Source: Bifidobacterium pseudolongum subsp. pseudolongum DSM 20099 (lineage in GTDB: Bacteria > Actinomycetota > Actinomycetes > Actinomycetales > Bifidobacteriaceae). From it: a stretch of 64,000 nucleotides of DNA. The DNA is taken from NCBI RefSeq assembly GCF_000771225.1, contig NZ_JDTZ01000008.1, forward strand, positions 24,312-88,311. Reading direction: 5' to 3'. Below the pieces are notes generated by a model. The model ran no database searches. It was not told where the DNA came from and saw nothing but the letters and a program-made list of their open reading frames with translations. Of this stretch, positions 46,716-62,220 are shown piece after piece. The translations under genes were made by a program, and so were the position numbers. The stretch's first letter is position 1, and every line of letters starts with the position of its first letter.

Positions 46716-49237
46716 TCACGACACCCCACACGCCTTCCATGACCGCCGACATGTCGTTGACCTCGGCGGGCACGCACACCTCGACCGAAACCGGTTCGTG
46801 GGCGATGACGACGCATTCTGCCATCTGGTCGACGAACACGGGCAGGCCCACGCACCGCGCCGTCCGCGAACAGACGGCGGTGCGCCCCGCGCTCGTCTCG
46901 TGTGCGGTCATCGCCACCGTCACGTTGCTGTGCGCCGCGAACCTCGTCGATGTCTATGGATCGTTCGCGCTGTGGGCCGCCGCCGCGGTCCCGGCCGCCG
47001 CGGCCGGCGCCGCGATCGCCTTCGCCGGCGTTTTCCCCGCCCTGCGCCTGTGGTGGCAGTTGGTCTTCCTCGTCGTCGCGCAGTGGGTCGTCGGCCCCGT
47101 CGTATGCCTCAACACCACGACGGTCGGCAGGGTCGTCCCGTCGCTCGAGACCTTGCGGCTTGGCTGGACCGGGACCTTCGGATCGTTCAAATACCTCATC
47201 GCGATCGAACCGCCGGTGGGCGATGCGCAGGGCGCGATGCTCGCCGTGTGGACGCTGTGCCTGTGGACCGCGGCGATCGCGGGATTCTTCGCGCTGCTGC
47301 CCGACGCGCGGTGGTCGTTCGTGTCGATCGTGCTTGAAATCGCGGCGTTGTGCGCCTGCGCACTGCTCGGCACGTCAACGGGCGTCGCGCGCATCCCCTG
47401 CGGCATCATGTTCACCCTCATCCTCATCGTCTGGCTGTCGTGGAGGATGCGGATGTTCGAGCCGGGACGGTGGATCAGCGCCGGTGTCATCGTCGTGCTC
47501 GCCGCCGCCACCGCGTTCGGCGGCTGCCTGCTCGTGCCGGCCGACCGCACGATCCTGCGCGACCACTATGAGCCCCCGCTCAGCCCGAACGACTACACGA
47601 GCCCATTGAGCACGATGCGCGCATACATCAAGTCGTACCGGGACACCACGGTGCTGAGCGTACGGAACCTTCCCGAAGGCACCGGGGTGCGCCTCGCCGT
47701 CATGGACCGCTTCGACGGCAACGTATGGAACCTCTCCGATTCCCGGTCATCGGGGGATTCGGCGAACTACACGCGCGTCGGCACGTCGATCGACAACCAC
47801 ACGAAAGGCAAGGCATTCACCGCCGAATTCACCGTGCACGACGGCCTCGGCGATGACTGGCTGCCGCTCGCCGGCGCGGCCACATCGGTGCGGTTCAGCA
47901 ACAAGAAGCACACGGAGGCGTTCTACTACAACGCCGGCACCCGTTCCGGGCTGTTGCGCGGCGGGGTCGCCAAGGGGCTGACGTACACGGAAACCGGCAT
48001 CATCCCCGACGAACCGGACGACAAGCAGATCGCCGAGGCGGAAGCCGCGCGTATCGAGCAACCGAAGGCCGAGGATGTGCCGAACGAAGTGGGCAAGTTC
48101 GCGTCGGCGACGGCCGGCGGTCGGTCGCATGGCGGCGAGACGGCCCAGCAGCTTGCCTCGATGCTCAAAGAGGAAGGCTGGTTCTCGCATGGCCTCGGAT
48201 CGGACTACGCCTCGAGCCCCGGCCACGGCAACCACCGCCTCACGCAGCTGCTCGGCGGCGAAATGGTCGGCGACAGCGAACAGTACGCGTCGGCGATGGC
48301 GCTGATGGCACGCGAACTCGGCCTGCCGAGCCGCGTCGTCCTCGGCTTCCTACCGAAAGACAAGGACGGCAGCATCACCAATGCGCGCACGGAAACTCAT
48401 GGGGATGGCACGGTCATCGATTTCACCGGCAACGACGTGACGGCATGGGTCGAGATCAACCTCGACCGCTACGGCTGGGTGCCGTTCTACCCGACGCCGA
48501 AGGAGACGAAGACACCTGACGACGACCAGAACCTCACCCCGCCGAACCCGCAGAACCTCGTGAGGCAGCCCCCGTTGCCCCTCACCGACCCATTGCGCGA
48601 CGAGACGAACACGACGAGCCAATCATCGTTCGGCGGGACCGAAGCCGCCGAAACACCCACACCATCGAAATGGGCGCAAGCGGGCCGTGCCATCGGCCAA
48701 GTCGCGCTCTACGGCTCGCCCGTGTGGGCGCTGCTGCTCGTGGGTGGCGCGATCCTGCTCGGCAAGGCGGTCCAGCTCGCATTGCTGCGCAAGCGCGGCA
48801 CCCCGCAGACACGCATGGCCTCGGGATGGCAGTCGGTCGCCGTGCTCGCGCTCCAAAGCGGCGTCGACGTGCATGGCACGCGGCGCGAACAGTCGCAGCA
48901 GATCGCCGAACAACTCAAGCTTGATCCGGATGCGCTGCGCTCCGCGTGCAGTCAAGCGGATTACGCCACGTTCTCCGGGCAGGGCATGAGCGATGCGCAG
49001 GCGGCGTCATACTGGGAGGGCATCGACGAACTGCGCGCGGCGATGCTCGCGGCCCTCCCCCGCATGCGACGTTGGCGGACGAAGCTCTCACTGCGTGGCC
49101 TGCGGCGGATGAAGCCCGCTGACGTGACGGCGAAATACCATAAGGCGCAGGCCAAGGCACAGCCCCGGCAGGGCGACGGCAGCGCGCAGGCGCCCGACCA
49201 GCATACGAAACGCCGGTTCTCACATGCACGGCACTGA
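46712..49237 (+). CDS. tgm: Transglutaminase-fold membrane protein, catalytic residues replaced (PFNA cluster)
   Basis: 841 residues. The N-terminal half (about 50-285) carries six or so membrane helices; an outer domain follows, with the transglutaminase-like core at about 510-600 and a further membrane helix near 665-690, then a cytoplasmic tail. The arrangement is TgpA/DUF3488-like. At the catalytic positions the sequence reads GDSEQYASAMALMARELG (Ser522 where the nucleophile Cys is expected), DVTAWVE (Thr577 for His) and VPFYPTP (Tyr593 for Asp). It is therefore probably a non-catalytic binding module. It overlaps the DUF58 stop by ATGA, which also fixes the start. Confidence 0.88.
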   Translation: MITTPHTPSMTADMSLTSAGTHTSTETGSWAMTTHSAIWSTNTGRPTHRAVREQTAVRPALVSCAVIATVTLLCAANLVDVYGSFALWAAAAVPAAAAGAAIAFAGVFPALRLWWQLVFLVVAQWVVGPVVCLNTTTVGRVVPSLETLRLGWTGTFGSFKYLIAIEPPVGDAQGAMLAVWTLCLWTAAIAGFFALLPDARWSFVSIVLEIAALCACALLGTSTGVARIPCGIMFTLILIVWLSWRMRMFEPGRWISAGVIVVLAAATAFGGCLLVPADRTILRDHYEPPLSPNDYTSPLSTMRAYIKSYRDTTVLSVRNLPEGTGVRLAVMDRFDGNVWNLSDSRSSGDSANYTRVGTSIDNHTKGKAFTAEFTVHDGLGDDWLPLAGAATSVRFSNKKHTEAFYYNAGTRSGLLRGGVAKGLTYTETGIIPDEPDDKQIAEAEAARIEQPKAEDVPNEVGKFASATAGGRSHGGETAQQLASMLKEEGWFSHGLGSDYASSPGHGNHRLTQLLGGEMVGDSEQYASAMALMARELGLPSRVVLGFLPKDKDGSITNARTETHGDGTVIDFTGNDVTAWVEINLDRYGWVPFYPTPKETKTPDDDQNLTPPNPQNLVRQPPLPLTDPLRDETNTTSQSSFGGTEAAETPTPSKWAQAGRAIGQVALYGSPVWALLLVGGAILLGKAVQLALLRKRGTPQTRMASGWQSVAVLALQSGVDVHGTRREQSQQIAEQLKLDPDALRSACSQADYATFSGQGMSDAQAASYWEGIDELRAAMLAALPRMRRWRTKLSLRGLRRMKPADVTAKYHKAQAKAQPRQGDGSAQAPDQHTKRRFSHARH

Positions 49238-49271
49238 CAGTGGCGTGCGAACTCAACAAGGAAGGACGCGC

Positions 49272-50420
49272 ATGCAACAGGCGGTCATCAGCGTCGCCGC
49301 GCTCACCGACATCGGTCGCAAGCGCCGCACGAACCAGGACAGTTGGCTCGCCGAGCGCGGCGTCTACATGGTCTGCGACGGCATGGGCGGCGAATCGGGC
49401 GGCGAACGCGCCAGTGCGATCGCCGTCGAGGAGCTCGCGCATCTCGCACAGGACGCGCACCGTACGCGCCTGTCGATCGACGATGCGCTCGAGCGCGCGC
49501 AGTCGCGTACGCGCGCGCTCGGACTGACGCTCGGGGGCATCGCCGGGACGACGGTCACCGGCATCGTGTTGCCGCAGTGGTTCGCTTCCGCAGGAACACA
49601 CGGCGGCGAACGGACGCATGCGCCGCACCATCCGCAGCACAGCGCGCAATACCACGCGACCGCCGCATTCGACACGATCGAAGACCTGCGCCCTCTTCCC
49701 CCGTTCGGGCAGGACTGGGACGCGACGCAGCCGGGCGCGGACAACGCGAACGAAGCAGCGGACCATGCCAAGGAGGCCGCCGATGCCGCGCGCTTCGGCG
49801 AGCATCGTGCGGACATCGCGCCGGATGCATGGTCGATCGCGATCCGGCAGTTGCTTCCGGACACAGGGCCGCGCAAATGCTATGTCGTCAACATCGGTGA
49901 TTCACGCACCTACCATATGTCTCCTGGCTCCGACGGACGTTGGGACGCCGCGTCGCTCACCCAGATCACCCGGGACCATTCCCGCCGTCAAGAGGCGATC
50001 GATTCCGGGGAGATGACCCCCGAGGAGGCGGAACGCGTGATCGCGCGCAACGTCATCACGCAGTGCGTCGGCGCTCCGATGGGCATCGATCCGGACATCT
50101 TCATGGCCGACGCCTCCGGCCGGTTCATCATATGCTCGGATGGGTGCCACAGCGAGATCGGCGATGCTACGATGGCAACCATTGCGGCACGGCACGATAC
50201 CGCCGACGCCGCGGCCCGGGCGCTCATCGACGCGTCGCTCAACGCCGGCGGTGACGACAACGTCACCGTCATCGTCGTCGACATGCCGGCGCACGCCGCA
50301 CATGCGGAGGAATGGACGTATGGGAGGCTTGGAGACGATGAGGAGCCCGTAGACATAGGCGACGCCACGGTGGAAACACGAGGTGACACCATCGTCGACC
50401 ATCACAATTCAATACGATAA
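49272..50420 (+). CDS. prpC: PP2C-type serine/threonine phosphatase (PFNA cluster)
   Basis: 382 residues. A metal-dependent phosphatase that would remove phosphates placed by the cluster kinase. PP2C motifs are RRTNQDSW (19-26), DGMGGESGGE (Asp36), VVNIGDSRTY, TRDHSRRQEA, GSPMGI-like turn and GGDDNVTVIVVD. A ~90-residue His/Asp/Ala-rich insertion (about 100-190) interrupts the fold. There is no membrane segment, so it acts in the cytoplasm. The start at 49272 is fixed by AAGGAAGGA upstream; a frame-open ATG at 49224 overlaps tgm but lacks a site. Confidence 0.92.
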   Translation: MQQAVISVAALTDIGRKRRTNQDSWLAERGVYMVCDGMGGESGGERASAIAVEELAHLAQDAHRTRLSIDDALERAQSRTRALGLTLGGIAGTTVTGIVLPQWFASAGTHGGERTHAPHHPQHSAQYHATAAFDTIEDLRPLPPFGQDWDATQPGADNANEAADHAKEAADAARFGEHRADIAPDAWSIAIRQLLPDTGPRKCYVVNIGDSRTYHMSPGSDGRWDAASLTQITRDHSRRQEAIDSGEMTPEEAERVIARNVITQCVGAPMGIDPDIFMADASGRFIICSDGCHSEIGDATMATIAARHDTADAAARALIDASLNAGGDDNVTVIVVDMPAHAAHAEEWTYGRLGDDEEPVDIGDATVETRGDTIVDHHNSIR

Positions 50421-50490
50421 CCATATGGTCACCAGGCCGGACCCCACATATTCGATGGCCGAGCAACTGGTGACGGGAAAGAGAGAAACC

Positions 50491-51150
50491 ATGGTCAGTT
50501 ATGATGACGCCGTCGCGATCATCCAGGATCCGCAGGCGGATCCGGTCACGCTCGCGAAAGTGGCATATGAGAACCCGGAGTTCGGCGCGAATGTCGCCGC
50601 GCATCCACGCGCGTACCCGGGGCTGTTGCGCTGGATCGCGCAGTTCGGTGACGAGCGCGCGCGCAAAACCGCCGCGCAGCTCGGATACGAGACGCAACTC
50701 GGCCCCATCGAGGACCGTCAGGTCGACGACGTGGCGCTCGCCGAAGCCGCCGAGCACACGCCCGCGGCGTCCGACTACGCGGAACCCCAGCCACAACCCG
50801 TGTCGTTCGATTCAGTCCCGCGCACCGGCGTCGATATGCTCAGCGAACACTTCGACAACATCGGTATGGAAGCGCATACCGCCGCCACCGACTCCCCGGC
50901 CACGGATTCGCCAGCGGCGGACGCCGCGCCGCAACAGCAGATCCAGGCGACGAACCCGTACGGATTCACGGCGGAAACGGCGATGACGACGGCCGATACC
51001 GGCGTCATGCAGCAGATCGCGCAGTACGCGCCCGAACTGCATCCGGCGCTCGCGCTCAATCCGTACCTGTATCCGGAGCTGCTCACATGGCTCGGCATGC
51101 TCGGGGAACCGGCGACGAACGCGGCGCTCGCGCAACGCCCGCAACGCTGA
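50491..51150 (+). CDS. Variant leucine-rich repeat (LRV-like) protein
   Basis: 219 residues. Two copies of a variant-LRR helical unit occur, at about residues 10-55 (DPVTLAKVAYENPEFGANVA, then YPGLLRWI) and 170-215 (MQQIAQYAPELHPALALNPY, then YPELLTWLG). They are joined by a Pro/Ala/Thr-rich disordered linker with repeated ATDSP. Such repeats are frequent in bifidobacterial signalling and membrane proteins, but their ligand is unknown. It follows the phosphatase gene by 70 bp and probably belongs to the same transcript. The ATG at 50491 has GGGAAAGAGA upstream; earlier ATGs lack sites. It ends at a strong bidirectional hairpin. Confidence 0.7.
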   Translation: MVSYDDAVAIIQDPQADPVTLAKVAYENPEFGANVAAHPRAYPGLLRWIAQFGDERARKTAAQLGYETQLGPIEDRQVDDVALAEAAEHTPAASDYAEPQPQPVSFDSVPRTGVDMLSEHFDNIGMEAHTAATDSPATDSPAADAAPQQQIQATNPYGFTAETAMTTADTGVMQQIAQYAPELHPALALNPYLYPELLTWLGMLGEPATNAALAQRPQR

Positions 51151-51159
51151 TCCAATACG

Positions 51160-51202
51160 ATGGGGCGGGGTTGCGATGGTGTTCATCGCAGCCCCGCCCC
51201 AT
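51160..51202. terminator. Bidirectional terminator between vLRR and FHA genes
   Basis: A 19-bp stem with one G-T pair (ATGGGGCGGGGTTGCGATG against its complement) closes a 5-nt GTGTT loop, 9 bp past the vLRR stop and 33 bp past the FHA stop. It serves both convergent transcripts. Confidence 0.8.
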
Positions 51203-51235
51203 TATGGTCGCCTGCAGGTGCCGTTGACGCGGTTT

Positions 51236-51820
51236 TTATGCCTCCGTCGCCTCGAAATCGAAGATCTGGTCGCCGATGCGCACTTTGCACGGTGCCGTGA
51301 GCACCGTCGGCGTGCCTTTGACGACCTGGCGCTCGCCGTCATCCCCGATGACATACGTGCCATTGAGCGAACCATAGTCCTCGATCCACACCGAACCGTC
51401 CTGGTCGAAGCTGATCGCCGCATGGTTGCGGGAGACGGTGCGTGTCGGGTCGACGAGCCGCACCGACTTCGCGCCTTGGGGAATGTCCTGCGACGGTTTG
51501 CGCCCCATGAGCACACCCATGTCGACGAGGATGTTCTGCCCGGTGATCTCATTGACAAGACGGTAGCTTTTGCGCGGCTCCTTCTTCATGAACGCCGTCG
51601 ACAACACGGTGCCGTCCCATTCGCTGCCGCCTTCCGCGCCCTCTTCAGCGGTGTATTCGAGGTCGTCACCGAGATGCGCGTTGAAGGAGTCATCCGGTAT
51701 GGCCGTGGGATGTTCGGACGTCGCCATGTCGGGGTGTTCGGGGACGAGCATGCCCGTTTCGACTGCGTCGTCGGCGTACCACCCCATTTCCGGAGCCGGA
51801 GGATACGGTAGTTTCTGCAT
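51236..51820 (-). CDS. FHA domain protein
   Basis: 194 residues. FHA domains bind phosphothreonine. The domain occupies about 95-190, with the strands MGRKPS (Gly106-Arg107), VSRNHAAIS (Ser130, His133) and YGSLNGTYV (Asn153), all ligand-contacting positions. The first 80 residues are acidic and disordered and contain DGTVLST (Thr71), like the phosphorylated N-termini of GarA/OdhI-type regulators. The start at 51820 has no ribosome site, and GATAAG lies just upstream, suggesting an almost leaderless mRNA. It is convergent with the PFNA cluster and downstream of rpoC beyond a terminator. Confidence 0.85.
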   Translation of the reverse strand: MQKLPYPPAPEMGWYADDAVETGMLVPEHPDMATSEHPTAIPDDSFNAHLGDDLEYTAEEGAEGGSEWDGTVLSTAFMKKEPRKSYRLVNEITGQNILVDMGVLMGRKPSQDIPQGAKSVRLVDPTRTVSRNHAAISFDQDGSVWIEDYGSLNGTYVIGDDGERQVVKGTPTVLTAPCKVRIGDQIFDFEATEA

Positions 51821-51889
51821 ACGTCCAGTCTTATCACACCATCCCGGAAATCCACGCGTGCGCGCAACTGCGCGGACGGCGATGCAAAT

Positions 51890-51917
51890 GGCCCCTTCCC
51901 GCATGCGGGAAGGGGCC
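51890..51917. terminator. 28-bp perfect palindrome downstream of rpoC
   Basis: GGCCCCTTCCCGCA and its exact complement abut with no spacer, 18 bp past the rpoC stop. It is a strong hairpin for ending the rpoBC transcript, with no U-tract. Confidence 0.8.
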
Positions 51918-51935
51918 GTTCATGCCGGTGTCGGA

Positions 51936-55967
<4,032 letters not shown>

Positions 55968-56018
55968 TTACTGTTCCTGTCTGTGTAGGTTCTTGTGTTC
56001 TCTTGAATGACGTGTGAA

Positions 56019-59579
<3,561 letters not shown>

Positions 59580-59688
59580 TGGACGTTCCTTAATCGCTGC
59601 TAGTTGTCTTGCTTGTTCAACCGGGAAAGCGCCGCGGCGGCCACCATATGCCGATTCGCGGGCGCTTCGTCTTTGGCAGCATGCCCGC

Positions 59689-59718
59689 TATATGACATAC
59701 TTACACACGGAAACACAA
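59689..59718 (-). promoter_or_regulatory. Probable rpoBC promoter
   Basis: On the minus strand TTGTGT (59718-59713) is followed after 18 bp by CATATA (59694-59689), within an AT-rich stretch. The leader to the rpoB ATG would be about 100 nt. Two small stem-loops further upstream (near 59749-59773) may end the preceding gene. Confidence 0.4.
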
Positions 59719-59786
59719 TACTATCATTTCCAACGATTGACGCATACCCCACATTCCAAAATGTGAGGAATATCACATGTTCGAGC

Positions 59787-60440
59787 TTATTCGACGGTTA
59801 TGGTGACCGGCTTGCTCATCACCTTCGGGTCGTCCTTGAGTACAAGCTGCGCCACGTACGTGCCGCGGTCCACATGCGGCAGGTCCCCTTCGGCCACGCA
59901 TTCGGCGCCGGAACGCACGGTGTTCCACGTCATCTTCTGCTCGTCGTCCACGCCCTGCATCATCAACAGCGGACGGTATGCCGCCTCGCACGCGTCCGAA
60001 CGCCACACCACGTCGCTCCCCGAACTGATCTGCAGCACGCGCCCGTCGTCCGCGCCGTCCACATAGCAGCCGGCCGGGTCGTTGCCTGTATACGTGATGC
60101 GCGCCGTGAACTCCAGCGAACCGCCGACAGGCACCGACGTCGAAGCCGGGTCGAGCGCCAGTTCGATGTCGTTCGCCGAACACACGCGCACCTTGCTTTT
60201 GTGCACCGGCGCCGGCGGCTCCGTGGCGCGCGTGACCGCCATGCGCTCACCCGCGCCCACCCATGCCGGCACAAGCGAGGCGCCGCGCACCAGGCTGTAC
60301 ACACAGAACGCGCCCAACGCGAGGAACACCACAAGCCCCACAAGCACGGCGATGCGCCTGCGGCGGTACATCTGCCGCTGCCGTTTCGACAGGCGGCGTT
60401 TGCGCGACTTGGCTGCGCTCGGGGAGGATTGGCTGGGCAT
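59787..60440 (-). CDS. Membrane-anchored extracytoplasmic protein of unknown function
   Basis: 217 residues; no family recognised. A strongly basic N-terminus (KSRKRRLSKRQRQMYRRRRI, about 10-30) precedes one membrane segment (VLVGLVVFLALGAFCVYSLV), so the rest lies outside. The outer part contains three cysteines and a beta-rich pattern (GGSLEFTARITYTGNDP, GTYVAQLVLKDDPKVMSKPV) like an Ig/FN3-type domain. Starts at 60440 or 60470 are possible; neither has a ribosome site. It lies between mutY (43 bp upstream) and rpoB (207 bp downstream), all leftward. Confidence 0.6.
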   Translation of the reverse strand: MPSQSSPSAAKSRKRRLSKRQRQMYRRRRIAVLVGLVVFLALGAFCVYSLVRGASLVPAWVGAGERMAVTRATEPPAPVHKSKVRVCSANDIELALDPASTSVPVGGSLEFTARITYTGNDPAGCYVDGADDGRVLQISSGSDVVWRSDACEAAYRPLLMMQGVDDEQKMTWNTVRSGAECVAEGDLPHVDRGTYVAQLVLKDDPKVMSKPVTITVE

Positions 60441-60483
60441 GCGCACCAGTCTACCGGGGGCGCCCGCCATGTTCACGCCGCCG

Positions 60484-61422
60484 CTATTGCGGCAGCCGCA
60501 GCGCGTGTCCCGGCAGGATCTCGATCAACCCGTCCTCGTCGAGCGAGGCGATGCACCGGTCGAGCTGCGCGCGGTCCGGCCACAGCTCCGCCACGCGCTC
60601 ATACACGAGCACGCCACCCGCCTCGGGCTCCAGTTCGCGCAGCGCGTGCAGCACGCGCCCGCGCACCTGCCGGTCCGTGCCGGCGAACCGCTGGCGTGGG
60701 CGCGTGCGCCGCTGCCCCAGATTCGGCAGGCCGGCCGCGAAAAAACGGCATTGCGCGCGCACCGGGCACACCTCGCACTGCGGCTGCTTCGCCGTGCAGA
60801 CAAGCGCCCCCAGCTCCATGACCGCCTGGTTCCACGTCGTCGCATCGCGCGCCGCCGCCGGCAGCACGCAATCGGCGAGCGCGCGCTCGAGCGGCGACGC
60901 CGAGCCGCCAAGCGACTCCTCGCCCAAAAACACGCGGCTCAGCACACGGCGGATGTTCGTGTCGACGACGGCGATGCGCTCGCCGTACGCGAAGCTCATC
61001 ACGGCGCTCGCCGTGTAATCGCCCACGCCCGGCAACGCCATCAATTCGCTGTATGCACGCGGCAGCTCGCCGCCGTATTCCTCGGTCACCACGCGCGCGC
61101 ATTCCTGCAGCCGCAGTGCGCGCCGCGGATAGCCGAGACGCCCCCACGCCTGGATCACGTCGGCCTTCGGCGCGCCGGCCAGGGCGCGCGCGGTGGGCCA
61201 TTGGCTCATCCACGCCTGCCAATACGGCACCACGCGGCTCATCTGCGTCTGCTGGCTCATCACCTCGCACACGAGCACGCCCCACGGCGTCGTCTGGCCG
61301 TTGCGCCATGGCAGGGCGCGCGCGTGCTCGTCCCACCAGGCGAACAGCGGCGCGCGCACGCCGGCGCGGGCGAGTTCGCGCACGAACGCCTCGTCGAGTG
61401 TGGAACGGGTCTGTGTTGTCAT
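60484..61422 (-). CDS. mutY: A/G-specific adenine DNA glycosylase
   Basis: 312 residues. It removes adenine mispaired with 8-oxoguanine. The catalytic region WGVLVCEVMSQQTQMSRVV, the helix-hairpin-helix LPGVGDYTASAVMSFAYG with the following catalytic Asp in AVVDTNIRRVL, and the iron-sulphur loop C-X6-C-X2-C-X5-C (QCEVCPVRAQC) are complete. It lacks most of the C-terminal Nudix-like oxoG-recognition domain of E. coli MutY (350 residues). The ATG has no ribosome site, and TAGAAT lies 9 bp upstream, consistent with leaderless translation. Confidence 0.93.
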   Translation of the reverse strand: MTTQTRSTLDEAFVRELARAGVRAPLFAWWDEHARALPWRNGQTTPWGVLVCEVMSQQTQMSRVVPYWQAWMSQWPTARALAGAPKADVIQAWGRLGYPRRALRLQECARVVTEEYGGELPRAYSELMALPGVGDYTASAVMSFAYGERIAVVDTNIRRVLSRVFLGEESLGGSASPLERALADCVLPAAARDATTWNQAVMELGALVCTAKQPQCEVCPVRAQCRFFAAGLPNLGQRRTRPRQRFAGTDRQVRGRVLHALRELEPEAGGVLVYERVAELWPDRAQLDRCIASLDEDGLIEILPGHALRLPQ

Positions 61423-61430
61423 AAAACCGC

Positions 61431-61437
61431 TATTCTA
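61431..61437. promoter_or_regulatory. Overlapping divergent -10 elements of mutY and trmL
   Basis: The same bases give TAGAAT on the minus strand (61437-61432) and TATTCT on the plus strand (61431-61436), inside the palindrome CGCTATTCTAGCG. The two genes are only 31 bp apart, so transcription in one direction should exclude the other. Confidence 0.4.
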
Positions 61438-61453
61438 GCGGGGCGCACCGCCC

Positions 61454-62143
61454 GTGCACAAGGCCGCGCTGTCGCTTGAGCGCAATATCGTGGACCGCGT
61501 GACGAATGCAGACAATACCGCGCCCGAGGCGCGCGTGGAGAAGATGTTCGAATACGGCTACCGCAAGTCGAATTACGGCCCCGACGAACTGGTGACCGAC
61601 GCGCACGGCAACCCGATCTCGGTCGTCGACGCGATGCTCTCGCCCGAGGCCGCGGCCACGATGGAGACGACGACCCCGCACCTGTGCTATTACTCGCCGC
61701 GCATCCCCGGCAACACCGGGTCGGCGATCCGCCTGTGCGCGGTGACCGGCACGATCCTGCACCTTGTGGAGCCTCTGGGGTTCAACCTGCGCGACACCAA
61801 GCTGCGCCGCGCCGGGCTGGACTACCACGACATGGCGCATGTGGTGCTGCACCCGGATTTCGACAACCTCGTCGAGTCGATGCCCGAGTCGCGCATCATC
61901 GCGTTCACGGCTCATGCGACCAAGCTGTACACGGACGTCGAGTACAAGCCGACCGACATCCTGCTGTTCGGGCCCGAACCGGGCAACATCCCCGACCCGA
62001 CCGACATCATGTTCGGCCCGCATGTGGCCGAACAGGTGCGCCTGCCGATGCGCCCGAGCCTGCGCAGCCTCAACCTGACGAACTGCGCGTCGATCGCGAT
62101 CTACGAGGCATGGCGGCAATTGGGGTTTAAGGGAGGTCAATAA
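61454..62143 (+). CDS. trmL: tRNA (cytidine(34)-2'-O)-methyltransferase, SPOUT family
   Basis: 229 residues from the earliest GTG; the true start may be GTG 61499 or ATG 61543. TrmL methylates the ribose of wobble nucleotide 34 in leucine tRNAs, using AdoMet. The SPOUT core begins near residue 75 (YYSPRIPGNTGSAIRLCAVT) and has LHLVEPLGF, ILLFGPEPGNIP and the knot end MRPSLRSLNLTNCASIAIYE. About 70 residues precede the core, against almost none in E. coli TrmL. The gene is divergent from mutY and ends 8 bp before the 64-bp palindrome. Confidence 0.88.
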   Translation: MHKAALSLERNIVDRVTNADNTAPEARVEKMFEYGYRKSNYGPDELVTDAHGNPISVVDAMLSPEAAATMETTTPHLCYYSPRIPGNTGSAIRLCAVTGTILHLVEPLGFNLRDTKLRRAGLDYHDMAHVVLHPDFDNLVESMPESRIIAFTAHATKLYTDVEYKPTDILLFGPEPGNIPDPTDIMFGPHVAEQVRLPMRPSLRSLNLTNCASIAIYEAWRQLGFKGGQ

Positions 62144-62151
62144 CCACACCT

Positions 62152-62215
62152 ACCCCACAATCGCGATTGGGCGCACATCAACCGGTTGATGTGCGCCCAA
62201 TCGCGATTGTGGGGT
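62152..62215. terminator. 64-bp perfect palindrome between trmL and UPF0210 gene
   Basis: The 32-bp arm at 62152-62183 is exactly complementary to 62184-62215 with no spacer. The arm includes the smaller palindrome AATCGCGATT, present in both halves. It lies 8 bp past the trmL stop and 5 bp past the convergent UPF0210 stop, so it can end both transcripts. Its length is far beyond normal terminators. Confidence 0.85.
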
Positions 62216-62220
62216 GTTGC

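Noticed and set aside
59604..61479. Two plus-strand frames (405 and 465 codons) opposite the membrane protein and mutY
   Set aside because: MutY is unmistakable on the other strand. The 217-residue membrane protein has a membrane segment and protein-like composition, while the opposing frames are Arg/Pro/Ala-rich.
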